64,000 bases of DNA. Origin: Shewanella piezotolerans WP3. GTDB lineage: Bacteria; Pseudomonadota; Gammaproteobacteria; Enterobacterales; Shewanellaceae. The stretch is taken from positions 3,763,501 through 3,827,500 of the forward strand of contig NC_011566.1 in assembly GCF_000014885.1 (NCBI RefSeq). Reading direction: 5' to 3'. Made by a program: the position numbers and the translations under genes. Below the pieces are notes generated by a model. That model did no database searches, was not told the origin of the DNA, and worked only from the letters and a program-made list of their open reading frames with translations. This document shows, in pieces, positions 10,242-19,720 of this stretch (position 1 is its first letter; every line of letters starts with the position of its first letter).

Positions 10242-10802
10242 TTACCGAGTTGATCTCATGACTTTCACCCCACCACCACGGCTCAAACCATAGGCTGCGT
10301 GATCATACGTGCGACCGTTGAGCTGTTCAGCTCTGGTAATGACACCTTCAAGCTCAAAGCCTAAGCGCTCACAGACACTGCGGCTAGCCTTATTTTCAGT
10401 GGCAACAAAAATCTCCACTTTCTCCATTTGCAGTTCAGTAAAGGCTAAATCAATTAACTTAGCCACCGATCTGCTAACGATCCCCTTGCCTTGATGTTCA
10501 GCGCTCAACCAATAGCCTATTTCTACTTTTTTGAGTGATTGATTTATTGTGTTAAAACTTACATTCCCTACCAATTCACCATCATAAATCATGCCGCAAA
10601 CTAACGACTTACCGATAGCATAGTCATGCAGTGACTTTTCAATAAAGCCCTCAAAAAAAACCTCATCATGGGCAAGTAGCGGCCATACCAGCCACTGACT
10701 TAAGTACGCTCTTTGCTGTGAGACAATTTTTAGGTATTTTGCGGCAAATGTTTTTTCTACCAAAGTCAGTGTCAAACCTGAATCTACTTCCAATGTAAAC
10801 AT
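10242..10802 (-). CDS. GNAT-family N-acetyltransferase (RimJ/RimL type)
   Basis: A 186-residue acetyltransferase. EIGYWLSAEHQGKGIVSRSV carries the acetyl-CoA pyrophosphate-binding segment (Q-G-K-G), and NKASRSVCERLGFELEG is the typical C-terminal signature of RimJ/RimL-like enzymes, which acetylate N-terminal or small-molecule amines. The N terminus (EVDSGLTLTLVEKTFAAKY) is usual for the group. The substrate cannot be told from sequence. It converges on pfaD and shares its terminator; no functional link with the pfa genes is evident. Confidence 0.88.
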   Translation of the reverse strand: MFTLEVDSGLTLTLVEKTFAAKYLKIVSQQRAYLSQWLVWPLLAHDEVFFEGFIEKSLHDYAIGKSLVCGMIYDGELVGNVSFNTINQSLKKVEIGYWLSAEHQGKGIVSRSVAKLIDLAFTELQMEKVEIFVATENKASRSVCERLGFELEGVITRAEQLNGRTYDHAAYGLSRGGGVKVMRSTR

Positions 10803-10839
10803 AGCTCTACCTTCCTAAAATGGGGCAACTTCATACTTC

Positions 10840-11061
10840 CTATAACCCTGCTTCAATTAACAGTTTAACCTTTTGGGCCTTAACAAAATGGTCCAATTGA
10901 TGTGTTTCAATCCACCACTTAGCGACTTCCATCAATGACTGCGGCTCATCATTTTTATTAGCAAAAAAGGCATAAAATGAAACGCCAACCCCCTCGCCTT
11001 TTGCTGCAATTTTTTTGTCACAGATTGCCACTATTCTATCTCTCAATATTTGTCTCATCAT
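10840..11061 (-). CDS. Small conserved hypothetical protein (DUF6500-like)
   Basis: A 73-residue soluble protein with balanced codon use. Features are an N-terminal basic helix (RQILRDRIVAICDKKIAAKGEG), the segment GVSFYAFFANKNDEP and a Trp-rich helix (KWWIETHQLDHF). I recall similar small proteins in Shewanella and Vibrio under a DUF name (DUF6500), but cannot verify this. It lies 37 bases upstream of the acetyltransferase on the same strand and may share its transcript. Function unknown. Confidence 0.65.
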   Translation of the reverse strand: MMRQILRDRIVAICDKKIAAKGEGVGVSFYAFFANKNDEPQSLMEVAKWWIETHQLDHFVKAQKVKLLIEAGL

Positions 11062-11218
11062 TCACTCTTATGCAGTGTTCCCTGCTTTTAAAATCTCAAA
11101 TATCTGTGGTTTCAAACGTTAACCTATACACCGAAGCGAATTAATTAACTACTGCTACAATTAACTCAACCTCCTCTTTGTACATTACGAAAATGTCCAA
11201 CTTACAATAGGCGCCTAA

Positions 11219-12850
11219 TTGACATTGAGAACCCTCAGCTTTAATCAACTACAAATTAGAGTATTTACCATCATCGTAATGTTATTCACAGCGGTGATTT
11301 TCAGTTATCGCTTTTTTATTCAAATTCCGCAACTTGAAGCTACCATGTTAAAGCTTTCAGAGAGAGAGCTTAATAGTATGATTTTTGCTATTAAGCGGAT
11401 CAATAAGCCGATGGTAACCCTTAATTATGACTATGCAGTTTGGGATGAAACTTTTGAATATGTACTACAACCGACCTCTAAACATAGTTTACGATATCTG
11501 GTTGAAAACTTTTTGAATGATACATTTATCCGTTTAGAGATTGATGGAGTTTTTATCTTAAATAGCCAAGCAGAATTATTATATTCAAAAGGCTTTCACC
11601 ACAAAAACGAACATGCTTTAACCTTTAACTTACACCAGTTTGGTACTTTTCCTGAGAATAGAGTTCTCATCGACACTCCTTATGATGGCAAAAAGGTTTT
11701 AGCTAAAACAGGAGTGGTATCAACTTTGTCAGGTCCAGCACTCTATAGCTCAACCCCAATATTATTATCAGATAAAAGTTTACCCTCCAATGGCTTTCTA
11801 ATATTCATACGCTTGATTAATCAAGAACTGGTTAATGAAATCTCACAATTTACGGCCACACCGGTTGTAATGACGCCTATCAGTAGTCAACAGGAAGCAA
11901 AAGGCCTCAAAGATTGGGATGCTGAAGTAGAACTGACTCAAATATTACCCTTTTCCCAAAGAGTCATTCGTAACACTAAAGGAGAGGCAATACTGAAATT
12001 GACGCTATATCATACCAATAGCCAAGCGCCATCTATATGGGGAATAGGCATGATAAGCCTTTTCTTCGCCATGATTATGCTATTGATTACAGTGTACCTT
12101 TTACTTTCAGGGTTCATCATTCGCCCAGTCCAGCGCCTTGCTCGAAACATCAAAGCAATGGACAAAAAGCAAAAATATAAAGAGCTTCCTAAAAACTACA
12201 TCATTACCGAACTTAGAAAAATATCATTTCATTTTAATGCTCTGTTGGGGACAGTGCAGCGACAAAACACACTGCTTAGCCATCAAGTTTACGTTGATGA
12301 ACTGACACAAATAGCCAACCGCCGTGCGTTTGAACTCCATCTAGCAACTCAAATTCAATTGTTAAAGCGACAAAATATCGGTTTTACGCTCATCTTGGGC
12401 GATATCGATTACTTTAAAAAATACAATGATACCTTAGGGCATTTAGCGGGGGATGAAGCATTAAAAGAGGTCGCGAAGATGTTAGAACAACACTTTAAGC
12501 GAGCTGAAGATATGTGCGCACGCTTTGGTGGAGAGGAGTTCATAATGCTCTACAGTGATATTCCATTTGCCCCGTTAGAGCGTAAATTGTCGGAGATATT
12601 ACAGTCACTACAGCATAGAGCTTTGCCTCACCCAAGCTCAGAAGTCAGCGATTATATCACCGTCAGCTTTGGCGTGTGCCAAGTTCTACCTATGCCCAAC
12701 CACTCTTATCAAGACAACAGCTTTATTACAGGTAAGCAGATCACCGAAATGGCTGATAAGGCACTTTATCAAGCAAAGGAAAGTGGGCGAAACCAATATT
12801 ATAAAGTCACTATCACGGCTAATGATATCCCCTCGGATAATAAAGACTAA
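11219..12850 (+). CDS. Membrane-anchored diguanylate cyclase (CHASE4-like sensor, HAMP, GGDEF)
   Basis: A 543-residue signalling protein. A transmembrane helix lies at about 14-32, a periplasmic CHASE4-like sensor region at about 35-270 (KPMVTLNYDYAVWDETFEY is characteristic), a second helix at about 275-298, a HAMP-like stretch after it (FIIRPVQRLARNI), and a C-terminal GGDEF domain with the active-site motif GGEEF at 437-441. An RxxD inhibitory site (RAED) sits five residues before it, so product feedback is likely. The start is a TTG with a weak AGG seven bases upstream; no in-frame ATG precedes the first helix. It should make cyclic di-GMP in response to a periplasmic cue. Confidence 0.9.
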   Translation: MTLRTLSFNQLQIRVFTIIVMLFTAVIFSYRFFIQIPQLEATMLKLSERELNSMIFAIKRINKPMVTLNYDYAVWDETFEYVLQPTSKHSLRYLVENFLNDTFIRLEIDGVFILNSQAELLYSKGFHHKNEHALTFNLHQFGTFPENRVLIDTPYDGKKVLAKTGVVSTLSGPALYSSTPILLSDKSLPSNGFLIFIRLINQELVNEISQFTATPVVMTPISSQQEAKGLKDWDAEVELTQILPFSQRVIRNTKGEAILKLTLYHTNSQAPSIWGIGMISLFFAMIMLLITVYLLLSGFIIRPVQRLARNIKAMDKKQKYKELPKNYIITELRKISFHFNALLGTVQRQNTLLSHQVYVDELTQIANRRAFELHLATQIQLLKRQNIGFTLILGDIDYFKKYNDTLGHLAGDEALKEVAKMLEQHFKRAEDMCARFGGEEFIMLYSDIPFAPLERKLSEILQSLQHRALPHPSSEVSDYITVSFGVCQVLPMPNHSYQDNSFITGKQITEMADKALYQAKESGRNQYYKVTITANDIPSDNKD

Positions 12851-12928
12851 CGATTAAGTAAAAGTCACAGGCTTGCTTAACGTGGTCCTAATTCCTGTGC
12901 AATAAACAACTTTTTAATGGCATGGTCA

Positions 12929-13558
12929 TTAGGACTTCACTAGATAAGCAAATAGCACTTCTGGCAACTCTTTTGTAAATTCCGCTGCAGTTAAACTGCA
13001 CGCTGTCGCTGGCGTTAACCCAGGGTAAAGTACTTTGTCCAGCAAGGTATTTACCATCATATAGACACAGATGTCGTTTGCTTGCGATTTATTGACTGCA
13101 CCGATCTCTTTGTCATAACGCATTAAAATAGCCGATAGTTTCTGATAAACGACGTCTCTATTTACCACTTTATCTGATGCCAATATTTCAGAATGAAGCC
13201 TCGAATTAAGATGCAATGTGCGAAATACACTCTCCTTTTCTAATAAGAAAACATAAGTCCCGCTAACCATTTTCACCAAAGCATCATGTAAGCTTTGGTA
13301 CTCTTCAGATTCCATTGCAGTAACCCACATCATCAAATCATGACCAAAATCCTGATACAACAATGGCAATAGTGACTCTTTATCCTTAAATCGACGATAG
13401 AAGGTACCCACTGAAACTCCCGCGGTATCAGCGATATCTTTAATACTAATATGTTCGAAGAATTTATCAGCTAAACAGATGTGCAATGCTTTTAATAGAT
13501 TTTTCTGAGTATCTAAACTGCGCTGTTGTTTCGGCGCTAAATCACGTTCAGTGGACAT
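12929..13558 (-). CDS. TetR-family transcriptional regulator
   Basis: A 209-residue protein with an N-terminal TetR helix-turn-helix: ISIKDIADTAGVSVGTFYRRFKDKESL at about 40-67 matches the family DNA-binding signature. The C-terminal ligand domain shows no motif that names its ligand. The gene converges on the diguanylate cyclase gene and is followed upstream by a mobile repeat. No adjacent efflux or enzyme operon reveals its target. Confidence 0.88.
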   Translation of the reverse strand: MSTERDLAPKQQRSLDTQKNLLKALHICLADKFFEHISIKDIADTAGVSVGTFYRRFKDKESLLPLLYQDFGHDLMMWVTAMESEEYQSLHDALVKMVSGTYVFLLEKESVFRTLHLNSRLHSEILASDKVVNRDVVYQKLSAILMRYDKEIGAVNKSQANDICVYMMVNTLLDKVLYPGLTPATACSLTAAEFTKELPEVLFAYLVKS

Positions 13559-13619
13559 ACTTTATGACATTTGAGTAGAATTTAGGGGGGCATAATAGCA
13601 GATTATCTCATGCAATAGA

Positions 13620-13902
13620 CTAGGGGTTGTTGATCTTTCACGGTTGTTTTTGCCGCAGTTTATTGGCTATTTTGACAAGGCGGAGGCTATGCCGTTTAGT
13701 TATTCTCCACAAATAGTCTACAACACAGTAAAAATAGCCAAGAAACGCGGCCCTTTGGGTTCGATTCAATGCTTCTATAACGGTGTTATGAGCTTTTCAC
13801 TTAGCCAGCTAAGCTTTATCGCTCAAGCCTTGTACTAGAAGCATTATTCCTTACGGTAAAGAACCGAACAAAAACTAAGCTCGAAAGATCAACAGCCCCT
13901 AG
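13620..13902. mobile_element. Miniature inverted-repeat element, copy 1 (family with CTAG-flanked ends)
   Basis: This 283-base element has inverted ends: GGGGTTGTTGATCTTTC on the left and the complement of GGGGCTGTTGATCTTTC on the right, each bordered by CTAG. A second copy lies at 37832-38100 and is nearly identical inside, apart from a 14-base difference near the right end. The interior holds an open frame of about 64 codons, conserved between copies but with no ATG or RBS. CTAG borders suggest a 4-base target duplication such as IS5-type transposases make; no transposase is present, so mobility would be supplied in trans. Confidence 0.8.
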
Positions 13903-14013
13903 ATACCAGACGACATTGACTATTAACTCGCCGCAAATGTGTATTCCTTTCGACTTTATATAACCTATTCGCTTTGAGGTTCCAGTGAGCAGATAGGCTT
14001 ACTAGCCTAGAGC

Positions 14014-15039
14014 TTAATAATGGTAACTTATGCTTGCAGCGCCATAATTGGTGTCAGATATTTGCCCCTCGAAATGATCACTACCACGTAGCGTTGAAAA
14101 TAAGATCCCCCAACTCCCCCAGCGCATGGCAAACCCCATACTCAATTGGCCTTGTTCATTGATCAATTCAACTGAGTGGCTATCTTTGAAAGTATTACCA
14201 TCAAGTGTAATATCGTTTAGCACATAACCACCGTAAGCTGAAAAAAACAACATCCAGTTAAAACCTTTATCAGACATATAAGCATAGGGATTAGCACTAT
14301 GAGAAGCGGTTGGATTAATACTGGCGTAAGTTTCATTCAGGCCACTTCCAATTCTGAATGTTAAACCAAAGCCAGCATCACTGCGTAAATTCCCCAGTCC
14401 AGCTTGACTGTAAAAACTCACATCTGTAGCCACATTATCTGTCAGTGCTAATTGTCCAAAACGATGTAAGTATTCAGACTCAATGCGAAACACAGCTTCG
14501 TTTTCAAGTTGATTATCCCAACCTTGAGGATCTCTAGCATCGATAATTGCGTGAATAACACCTTGAGTTTGTTGGGCTAATGAGGCTGGGCCAACGACCC
14601 CCAAATTAAGTGCAAGGCTCGTGGCAACATTGTCATCATACTGGCGTAATTTAGCTTGCCACAACAACACTCCAGCATAAGGTCTATCATCAGTCAGCAA
14701 CTGTTCGGTATCTAAATCTGACGGAGTATACATGCCTTGTAAGATGGCATAACTAATGCTGTATTGCCCTTCATTCCCTTGGTTTATATAACTCCAATCA
14801 CTCGCTGCACGGATCCAGGCAGGCATATCAATATCATCAAACCCCTGAACAACAGAATCACCCCACGCATACCCCACACCATTACTGTAACCATCATCAG
14901 TAGGCTCAAGTACGCCGAAGGCATCATTTTCAAAGATAAACTGCCCCCAGTGACTTGGCTTAAACTCTGTTTCGCTGGCTGCAGCATGCCCAAAAAGCAC
15001 TAAGCCACAAATGTTCAATAATAAAATATGTTTTTGCAC
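14014..15039 (-). CDS. LpxR-like outer-membrane lipid A deacylase (DUF2219)
   Basis: A 341-residue exported protein with an N-terminal signal peptide (about 1-22, ending AAASET). The family signature is visible: FIFENDAFG (Asn-Asp pair), TDDGYSNGVGYAWG, and LLTDDRPYAG, plus a conserved His in GVIHAIIDARDPQGWDNQ. These correspond to the catalytic Asn/Asp, Ser and His region of LpxR, which removes the 3'-acyloxyacyl group of lipid A on the cell surface. The C terminus ends in an aromatic beta strand (AASISYHY). The start is GTG; there is no better ATG. It stands alone between the mobile repeat and a lipoprotein gene. Confidence 0.8.
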   Translation of the reverse strand: MQKHILLLNICGLVLFGHAAASETEFKPSHWGQFIFENDAFGVLEPTDDGYSNGVGYAWGDSVVQGFDDIDMPAWIRAASDWSYINQGNEGQYSISYAILQGMYTPSDLDTEQLLTDDRPYAGVLLWQAKLRQYDDNVATSLALNLGVVGPASLAQQTQGVIHAIIDARDPQGWDNQLENEAVFRIESEYLHRFGQLALTDNVATDVSFYSQAGLGNLRSDAGFGLTFRIGSGLNETYASINPTASHSANPYAYMSDKGFNWMLFFSAYGGYVLNDITLDGNTFKDSHSVELINEQGQLSMGFAMRWGSWGILFSTLRGSDHFEGQISDTNYGAASISYHY

Positions 15040-15177
15040 GCAGTATCAAGATTCTAAGAAAAGGTAGAGTAATTATAGGTGAGGCTATATAAAGGACGAA
15101 GCAAATAAGTAGCATTTCCTCTTATAGATCGCAGAAATGACACTAACATCGTTTAAATAAAAGTCATAACGAGAGAG

Positions 15178-15678
15178 TCAAAGGCGAGTCAACTTCTCAT
15201 CTTTTTTAAATCTAATCCCCTCTTGAGCTAACTCCACATCAATATTGCAATCGACTTGAGATTGGTCGAGTTTTTCACAGCGGTTGAGCGTCAACTCGTA
15301 CTGCTCATTTGCTAAGGCAGACATAATCTCATCACAGCTAAAAGATTTTTGGTTTATCTCTTTAAAACACAAGCCTTGTTTGCTGATTTCATCACCATCT
15401 TTGGCAACTAAATAATCCCAATCATCACCCCATGACTTAATTCTCATTGTGTACTTTTCATCGTCAGTATATATAGTCAACTCAGGGGCAACCTTTACAC
15501 CGAAGTTCATCTCATTGGTTACATAAATACCAATATCACAAGCCACTGACTCCTGTTGAGTATCTGCACTGAAGCGAGTGCTTTCGGCCGCTAATGCAAT
15601 CTGAAAAGTTAGATCTTTTTGACATGCAGATAAGCTTAACAGCCCCACACTAACAACAAGGTACTTAGCCAGGTTCAT
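15178..15678 (-). CDS. Putative lipoprotein, function unknown
   Basis: A 166-residue protein with a lipoprotein signal: hydrophobic segment YLVVSVGLLSLSACQ, with the lipobox LSAC and Cys19 if translation begins at the ATG at 15678. A GTG five codons earlier is a less likely start. The mature part has six cysteines (AC, GLC, FSC, RC, DC plus the lipid Cys), suggesting disulfides in the periplasm. I do not recognise the family. Confidence 0.7.
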   Translation of the reverse strand: MNLAKYLVVSVGLLSLSACQKDLTFQIALAAESTRFSADTQQESVACDIGIYVTNEMNFGVKVAPELTIYTDDEKYTMRIKSWGDDWDYLVAKDGDEISKQGLCFKEINQKSFSCDEIMSALANEQYELTLNRCEKLDQSQVDCNIDVELAQEGIRFKKDEKLTRL

Positions 15679-15984
15679 TGCGTAATTATTCACAAGTGTA
15701 ATCGTTTGTATCCAATACTAACAAAGATACAGGTGATTGTTTAGCTCCACGACTGAGAGCCACCATTAGGAATAAGTTATTACCAAATGACATACCAAGC
15801 TTATCCAGAATAAATATTCAACTAAAGCATGAAAGACAAACATATAAACCAACCAGCAGCAGTTCATCAGTGTTAAATCTTTTTTAAATTACAGGCCACT
15901 TTGCGAATAAAAGTTCACATTTAATCAAATGCAGCATCAATTAAGGGCAACTGCGCCCTTAACACTCCTACGAAGCTTAATCAT
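15679..15984. other. Non-coding gap
   Basis: About 300 AT-rich bases between the lipoprotein and acylase genes. No open frame, repeat or clear terminator was found; it must hold the lipoprotein promoter on the minus strand. Confidence 0.5.
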
Positions 15985-18279
15985 CTATTGAGCACTTACC
16001 TCTATTCGATGCAATAATTTACCTGGTAATAAAGGGGTTTGTTGCTGAGCAGCATATTCGCCAAAGCCTGACCGATAGAAATCGGACAATGGATGACCAG
16101 ATTGACCTCCTGGTATGGTTAATACACCATTTTCCTCATCGCCAGCTTGCACAATAAATCGCTGCGACGCGCCAAATGATGCTCCCTGAACGGCTGGCAT
16201 ATAACTATCACCAAAACCGTTGACGACAGGCATATCGAGCAATGTACTTAGTATCGGAATTTGTTTAGAGAAAGGGTGCTGAACTTTTAATTGATTAACG
16301 AGGCCCCATGCTAAATCATCCATATCATTGTCTTTACTGTAAGTCGCTAATAGCTGCTGCTTACTTTGTCGGTAACTGCTGATCATAAACTCCGACCAAT
16401 TAGTATATTGACTCGGTAACCAAGATGGGGGTTTAGCGTCTATGAGTTGCCAAATCGCAGGTTCCAAATAGCGTTTAACTGGCGACAAGCTTTGTGAAGA
16501 CAAACCTAGCTGTGTTTCAAGCGGTGCAAAAGTGCTATCAATAAGTCGCTGTCGATATTGTCTTACCAAAGTATATCCGACAGAATCACTACAGGCGCAC
16601 GCTTGCCAATTATTTAAATAAGCGATGTCCTTAGCAAAGCGCTTTGGCTGAGTATTTAAAAGGGTCACTAATTGCTGATGCCAAGGCGTTAAAAAACGAG
16701 CTTCATTATCTAACTGCAACTGATAGAAGTCATCAACAGAAAAGTTATCTCCGGCAAAGAGACGGTCTCGGATCTGTGAGCTGCGCGCGCCAAGCGCATA
16801 ACCACCGTCTCCTAGTACTTCATGTTGCTTTGTTGATACTACACGGGAATTGCCAGACCACAATCGATGGCTTTGTGGATTAATCATTTCTGGCAACTGT
16901 GCGTGATCAATAAGCCAGTTATCGGCTTGATACTCTGACTCCTTAATTGCAACGTCACTTGGATTTGTTCTTGATGGAAAAGCGCCCGCTGGTTTCCAAG
17001 CGGCATTACCAGCAGTATCAATAAGCATCATGTTTTGAACCGGGATCCCCATGTTGCTAGCTATGGTTATCGCTTGCTGCACGTCTTTTACCTTATCGAG
17101 CTCAACTAACGACATATCTACCGCATAATCACGGTGCCCGACCCAAGACAGTGCATAATGCTGTGCTAATGTTCCTTTCACAGGTCCATACTCAGACATC
17201 AATATCTTATATTCAACGGAAGAATCTGGCAGTAATATCTGTTCATCTTCGAATGCCAGATCTGAGCTATTCTCAATTTCAATCCAATCGGCAGTATCTA
17301 TGTAAGCATTGGTAAAGCCCCAAGCCACATGACCATTGCTGCCAACGACAATGGCGGGAGCACCTGGCAGTGACACCCCTGTAATACTGATATCTTCATC
17401 ACTTTGTGAGTAATTAAGCTGTGCTCTGTACCAAATGATAGGCACAGAAAAAGACAAGTGCATATCGTCAGAGAGCATTGCCTTACCATTTTCGGTTAGC
17501 TCTCCCGTTACCGCCCAATTATTACTGCCGATATCCAATGTTTCTGTTATCGATTTAGTTTTCGCCTGAGCGACATACTGAGGTGACATCAATGGGATCA
17601 CTGGTTGCTTCAAACTAATTAAGCTGCCATCGAGCGCAGCTTGATAGCGACTAGGCTGGATAATAAAGTCCAGCATCTGCGCGCCAAATATCGATTTAAT
17701 ATAGGTAAGAGTTAGGTCGCGCTTGATAGTATTGCCCTGCAGGTCCAAGTACATACTGTAGATCACTAACAGGCTATCGGCTGGCTCCCAAGGTCTTGGC
17801 TTTGCGCCAGTAACTAGATATTCAAAGCTACTTATTGCTTGGGCATCAACAGCATCATTAACCCCTTGAGCGTAACTTTTCAAAAGCCCTAGATGATCCT
17901 TTGACAATGTTGCAACAATCCCATTGGCTCGTTTTCTTAATTGGTGAAAACGACGGCTTTTGTCCAACTGCAAAGCCTTCTCTCCAAATATCTCTGATAG
18001 CTCGCCTGCAGAATTTCGCCTCAGAAGATCCATTTGAAAAAAGCGGTCTTGTCCGTGAGCATATCCCAAGCCGTAAGCAGCATCTTGGCGGCTATCAGCC
18101 GTAACCACCGCCGTACCTAAGCGGTCCCGTGCAATAGTGATGTCATTACTGATGGCGTTACTGCCTATCGATGCGTCGAGTTTAGGCAAGCTCATAAACA
18201 GTAATAGGTATATTGAAACTGCAGATAAGAACACTATGGATAGTAGCGTCACGACCGATATTTTTACTATTTTTATCAT
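15985..18279 (-). CDS. Penicillin acylase family protein (Ntn hydrolase)
   Basis: A 764-residue protein with an N-terminal hydrophobic anchor or signal (about 5-30). RDRLGTAVVTADSRQDAAYGLGYAHGQDRFFQMDLLRR is the family's alpha-subunit signature. GSNNWAVTGELT near residue 250 supplies the N-terminal nucleophile Ser expected after autocatalytic cleavage. HLSFSVPIIWYRAQL and GFTNAYIDTADW are typical beta-subunit segments. Members hydrolyse amide bonds of penicillins, acyl-homoserine lactones or related amides; the real substrate is not evident. Length fits the family (about 750-850). A role in quorum quenching is possible but is inference only. Confidence 0.9.
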   Translation of the reverse strand: MIKIVKISVVTLLSIVFLSAVSIYLLLFMSLPKLDASIGSNAISNDITIARDRLGTAVVTADSRQDAAYGLGYAHGQDRFFQMDLLRRNSAGELSEIFGEKALQLDKSRRFHQLRKRANGIVATLSKDHLGLLKSYAQGVNDAVDAQAISSFEYLVTGAKPRPWEPADSLLVIYSMYLDLQGNTIKRDLTLTYIKSIFGAQMLDFIIQPSRYQAALDGSLISLKQPVIPLMSPQYVAQAKTKSITETLDIGSNNWAVTGELTENGKAMLSDDMHLSFSVPIIWYRAQLNYSQSDEDISITGVSLPGAPAIVVGSNGHVAWGFTNAYIDTADWIEIENSSDLAFEDEQILLPDSSVEYKILMSEYGPVKGTLAQHYALSWVGHRDYAVDMSLVELDKVKDVQQAITIASNMGIPVQNMMLIDTAGNAAWKPAGAFPSRTNPSDVAIKESEYQADNWLIDHAQLPEMINPQSHRLWSGNSRVVSTKQHEVLGDGGYALGARSSQIRDRLFAGDNFSVDDFYQLQLDNEARFLTPWHQQLVTLLNTQPKRFAKDIAYLNNWQACACSDSVGYTLVRQYRQRLIDSTFAPLETQLGLSSQSLSPVKRYLEPAIWQLIDAKPPSWLPSQYTNWSEFMISSYRQSKQQLLATYSKDNDMDDLAWGLVNQLKVQHPFSKQIPILSTLLDMPVVNGFGDSYMPAVQGASFGASQRFIVQAGDEENGVLTIPGGQSGHPLSDFYRSGFGEYAAQQQTPLLPGKLLHRIEVSAQ

Positions 18280-18479
18280 TTACTTACCTGTAATACTTTT
18301 GACAAAACTCCTATATAGCAATCATCATAAACTGGGTTGCCAATTTGTTAAACACTCTTTTTAATTATTCAAAAGTTAGTTTGAATAATTAAACAGCGAC
18401 AGCGCTCTACTTGATATGGCAAAATCATCCACAACATAAAAAAGTAAAACTAAATCATGGCAAAACCCAATAAAAAATG

Positions 18480-18703
18480 TATGGTCCGCCTCGTTATTGC
18501 AAATGATATTTTCGATAACGAGGTTGGTTTGCGCTAATGTATTCGGAGTCTTCATTAGGTGCTTACCACCTGCTCCACGATGAGTTCCGCGCTAGATTGT
18601 CCTCAAAAAGCCCAAAGCATACTGCGTTGCTGTTTTTTATGTCAGGTCTTCAATCTAGTGGTCTGACCGTTCTGTCATCTTCTCTATCATCTGCAAACTC
18701 GGT
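18480..18703 (-). ncRNA. Candidate bridge RNA region of the IS1111-type element
   Basis: These 224 non-coding bases lie downstream of the transposase, where IS1111-group elements are reported to encode their bridge RNA. A perfect 9-bp stem (CCTCGTTAT 18489-18497 with ATAACGAGG 18515-18523) carries a 17-base loop containing AAATGATATTTT. AAATG is the flanking target sequence, and GATATTTT also occurs at the element's right end (19807-19814). Just beyond, TTTGCGCTAATGTAT (18528-18542) copies the predicted circle junction with one base missing. A second hairpin, AGGTG/CACCT, is at 18557-18571. RNA ends and strand are inferred from the transposase direction. Confidence 0.55.
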
Positions 18704-19720
18704 TTAAACTCTTACTTCAAATGCTTGCTTGGTCGATAATACCGACCATGCTATCCGCACTAACTTATTCGCCAAAGCAACAACGGCTACGTTAAATGGC
18801 TTCCTTGCTCTGAGCTCTAAAATCCATTCACCAAACACCGCAACCGCAACTTCTGGCCGCGATAATATGGAGCGTGCGCCATGGATAAACAGCGTTCTTA
18901 ACGCTTTATTACCTCGCTTACTTATCCCCAATAACGTGGTTTTACCACCTGTTGAGTATTGATGAGGGACTAATCCTATCCATGCGGCTAACTGTCGCCC
19001 GTTCTTAAAGTTATTTGCATCAGAAATATCAGCTAAGCACTGACTCGCCGTTAGATCTCCTATACCTGGGATTGACTTAAGCTGTTGAGCCTCTTCGCTT
19101 TGCTCGACAAGCTGTTTCAGTTTTTTATCTTGCCCTGCTATACGCTTATTAAGCTGTGAATAGTACTCGTGATGTTCAATTAGCTCCTGCATTAACATGG
19201 GAGGAATAGGCTCTTTTTTATCTGCAAGCCATTGAAACAACACCTTCATTTTGGCATGCCCTTTAGGAAAGCTCATACCAAACTCAAGCAAGATAGCGCC
19301 AATACGCGACATGCACGCTGTACGCTCTTTAACGTAGCTTGAACGGATCCTTTGAATCACTGAGATAACTTGGGATGATTCTGTTTTAACACCCACAAAA
19401 CGCATCGACGGGCGCGTTGACGCTTCAGCTATCGCATCGGCATCTATGTAATCATTTTTATTGGTTTTGACGTAAGGCTTAACGTACTGAGGGGGGATCA
19501 GTTTAACTTCGTGCCCAAGAGATTGACACTTTCTAGCTAGCCAATGTGAGCCACCGCATGACTCCATAGCGATGACGGTTGCAGGCGTTTGAGATAGAAA
19601 CTCAATAAGCTTTGCACGAGAAAGGTGCTTTCGAAATAGCTCTCGACCGCTATAGTCATGAGCAACAAGATGAAAAGAAGATTTGCCTAAATCGATTCCA
19701 ATTACTTTAATAGTAGACAT
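18704..19720 (-). CDS. IS110/IS1111-family transposase (DEDD type)
   Basis: A 338-residue transposase. The N-terminal RuvC-like DEDD domain shows IGIDLGKSSFHLVAHD (first Asp), IAMESCGGSHWLAR (Glu) and NDYIDADAIAEA (paired Asp). The C-terminal Transposase_20 region contains IPGIGDLTASQCLADI and QLAAWIGLVPHQYSTGGK, with the conserved Ser in that stretch. The reading frame is complete, so the enzyme may be active. It is recombinase-like and works with an RNA guide in characterised relatives. Confidence 0.95.
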   Translation of the reverse strand: MSTIKVIGIDLGKSSFHLVAHDYSGRELFRKHLSRAKLIEFLSQTPATVIAMESCGGSHWLARKCQSLGHEVKLIPPQYVKPYVKTNKNDYIDADAIAEASTRPSMRFVGVKTESSQVISVIQRIRSSYVKERTACMSRIGAILLEFGMSFPKGHAKMKVLFQWLADKKEPIPPMLMQELIEHHEYYSQLNKRIAGQDKKLKQLVEQSEEAQQLKSIPGIGDLTASQCLADISDANNFKNGRQLAAWIGLVPHQYSTGGKTTLLGISKRGNKALRTLFIHGARSILSRPEVAVAVFGEWILELRARKPFNVAVVALANKLVRIAWSVLSTKQAFEVRV

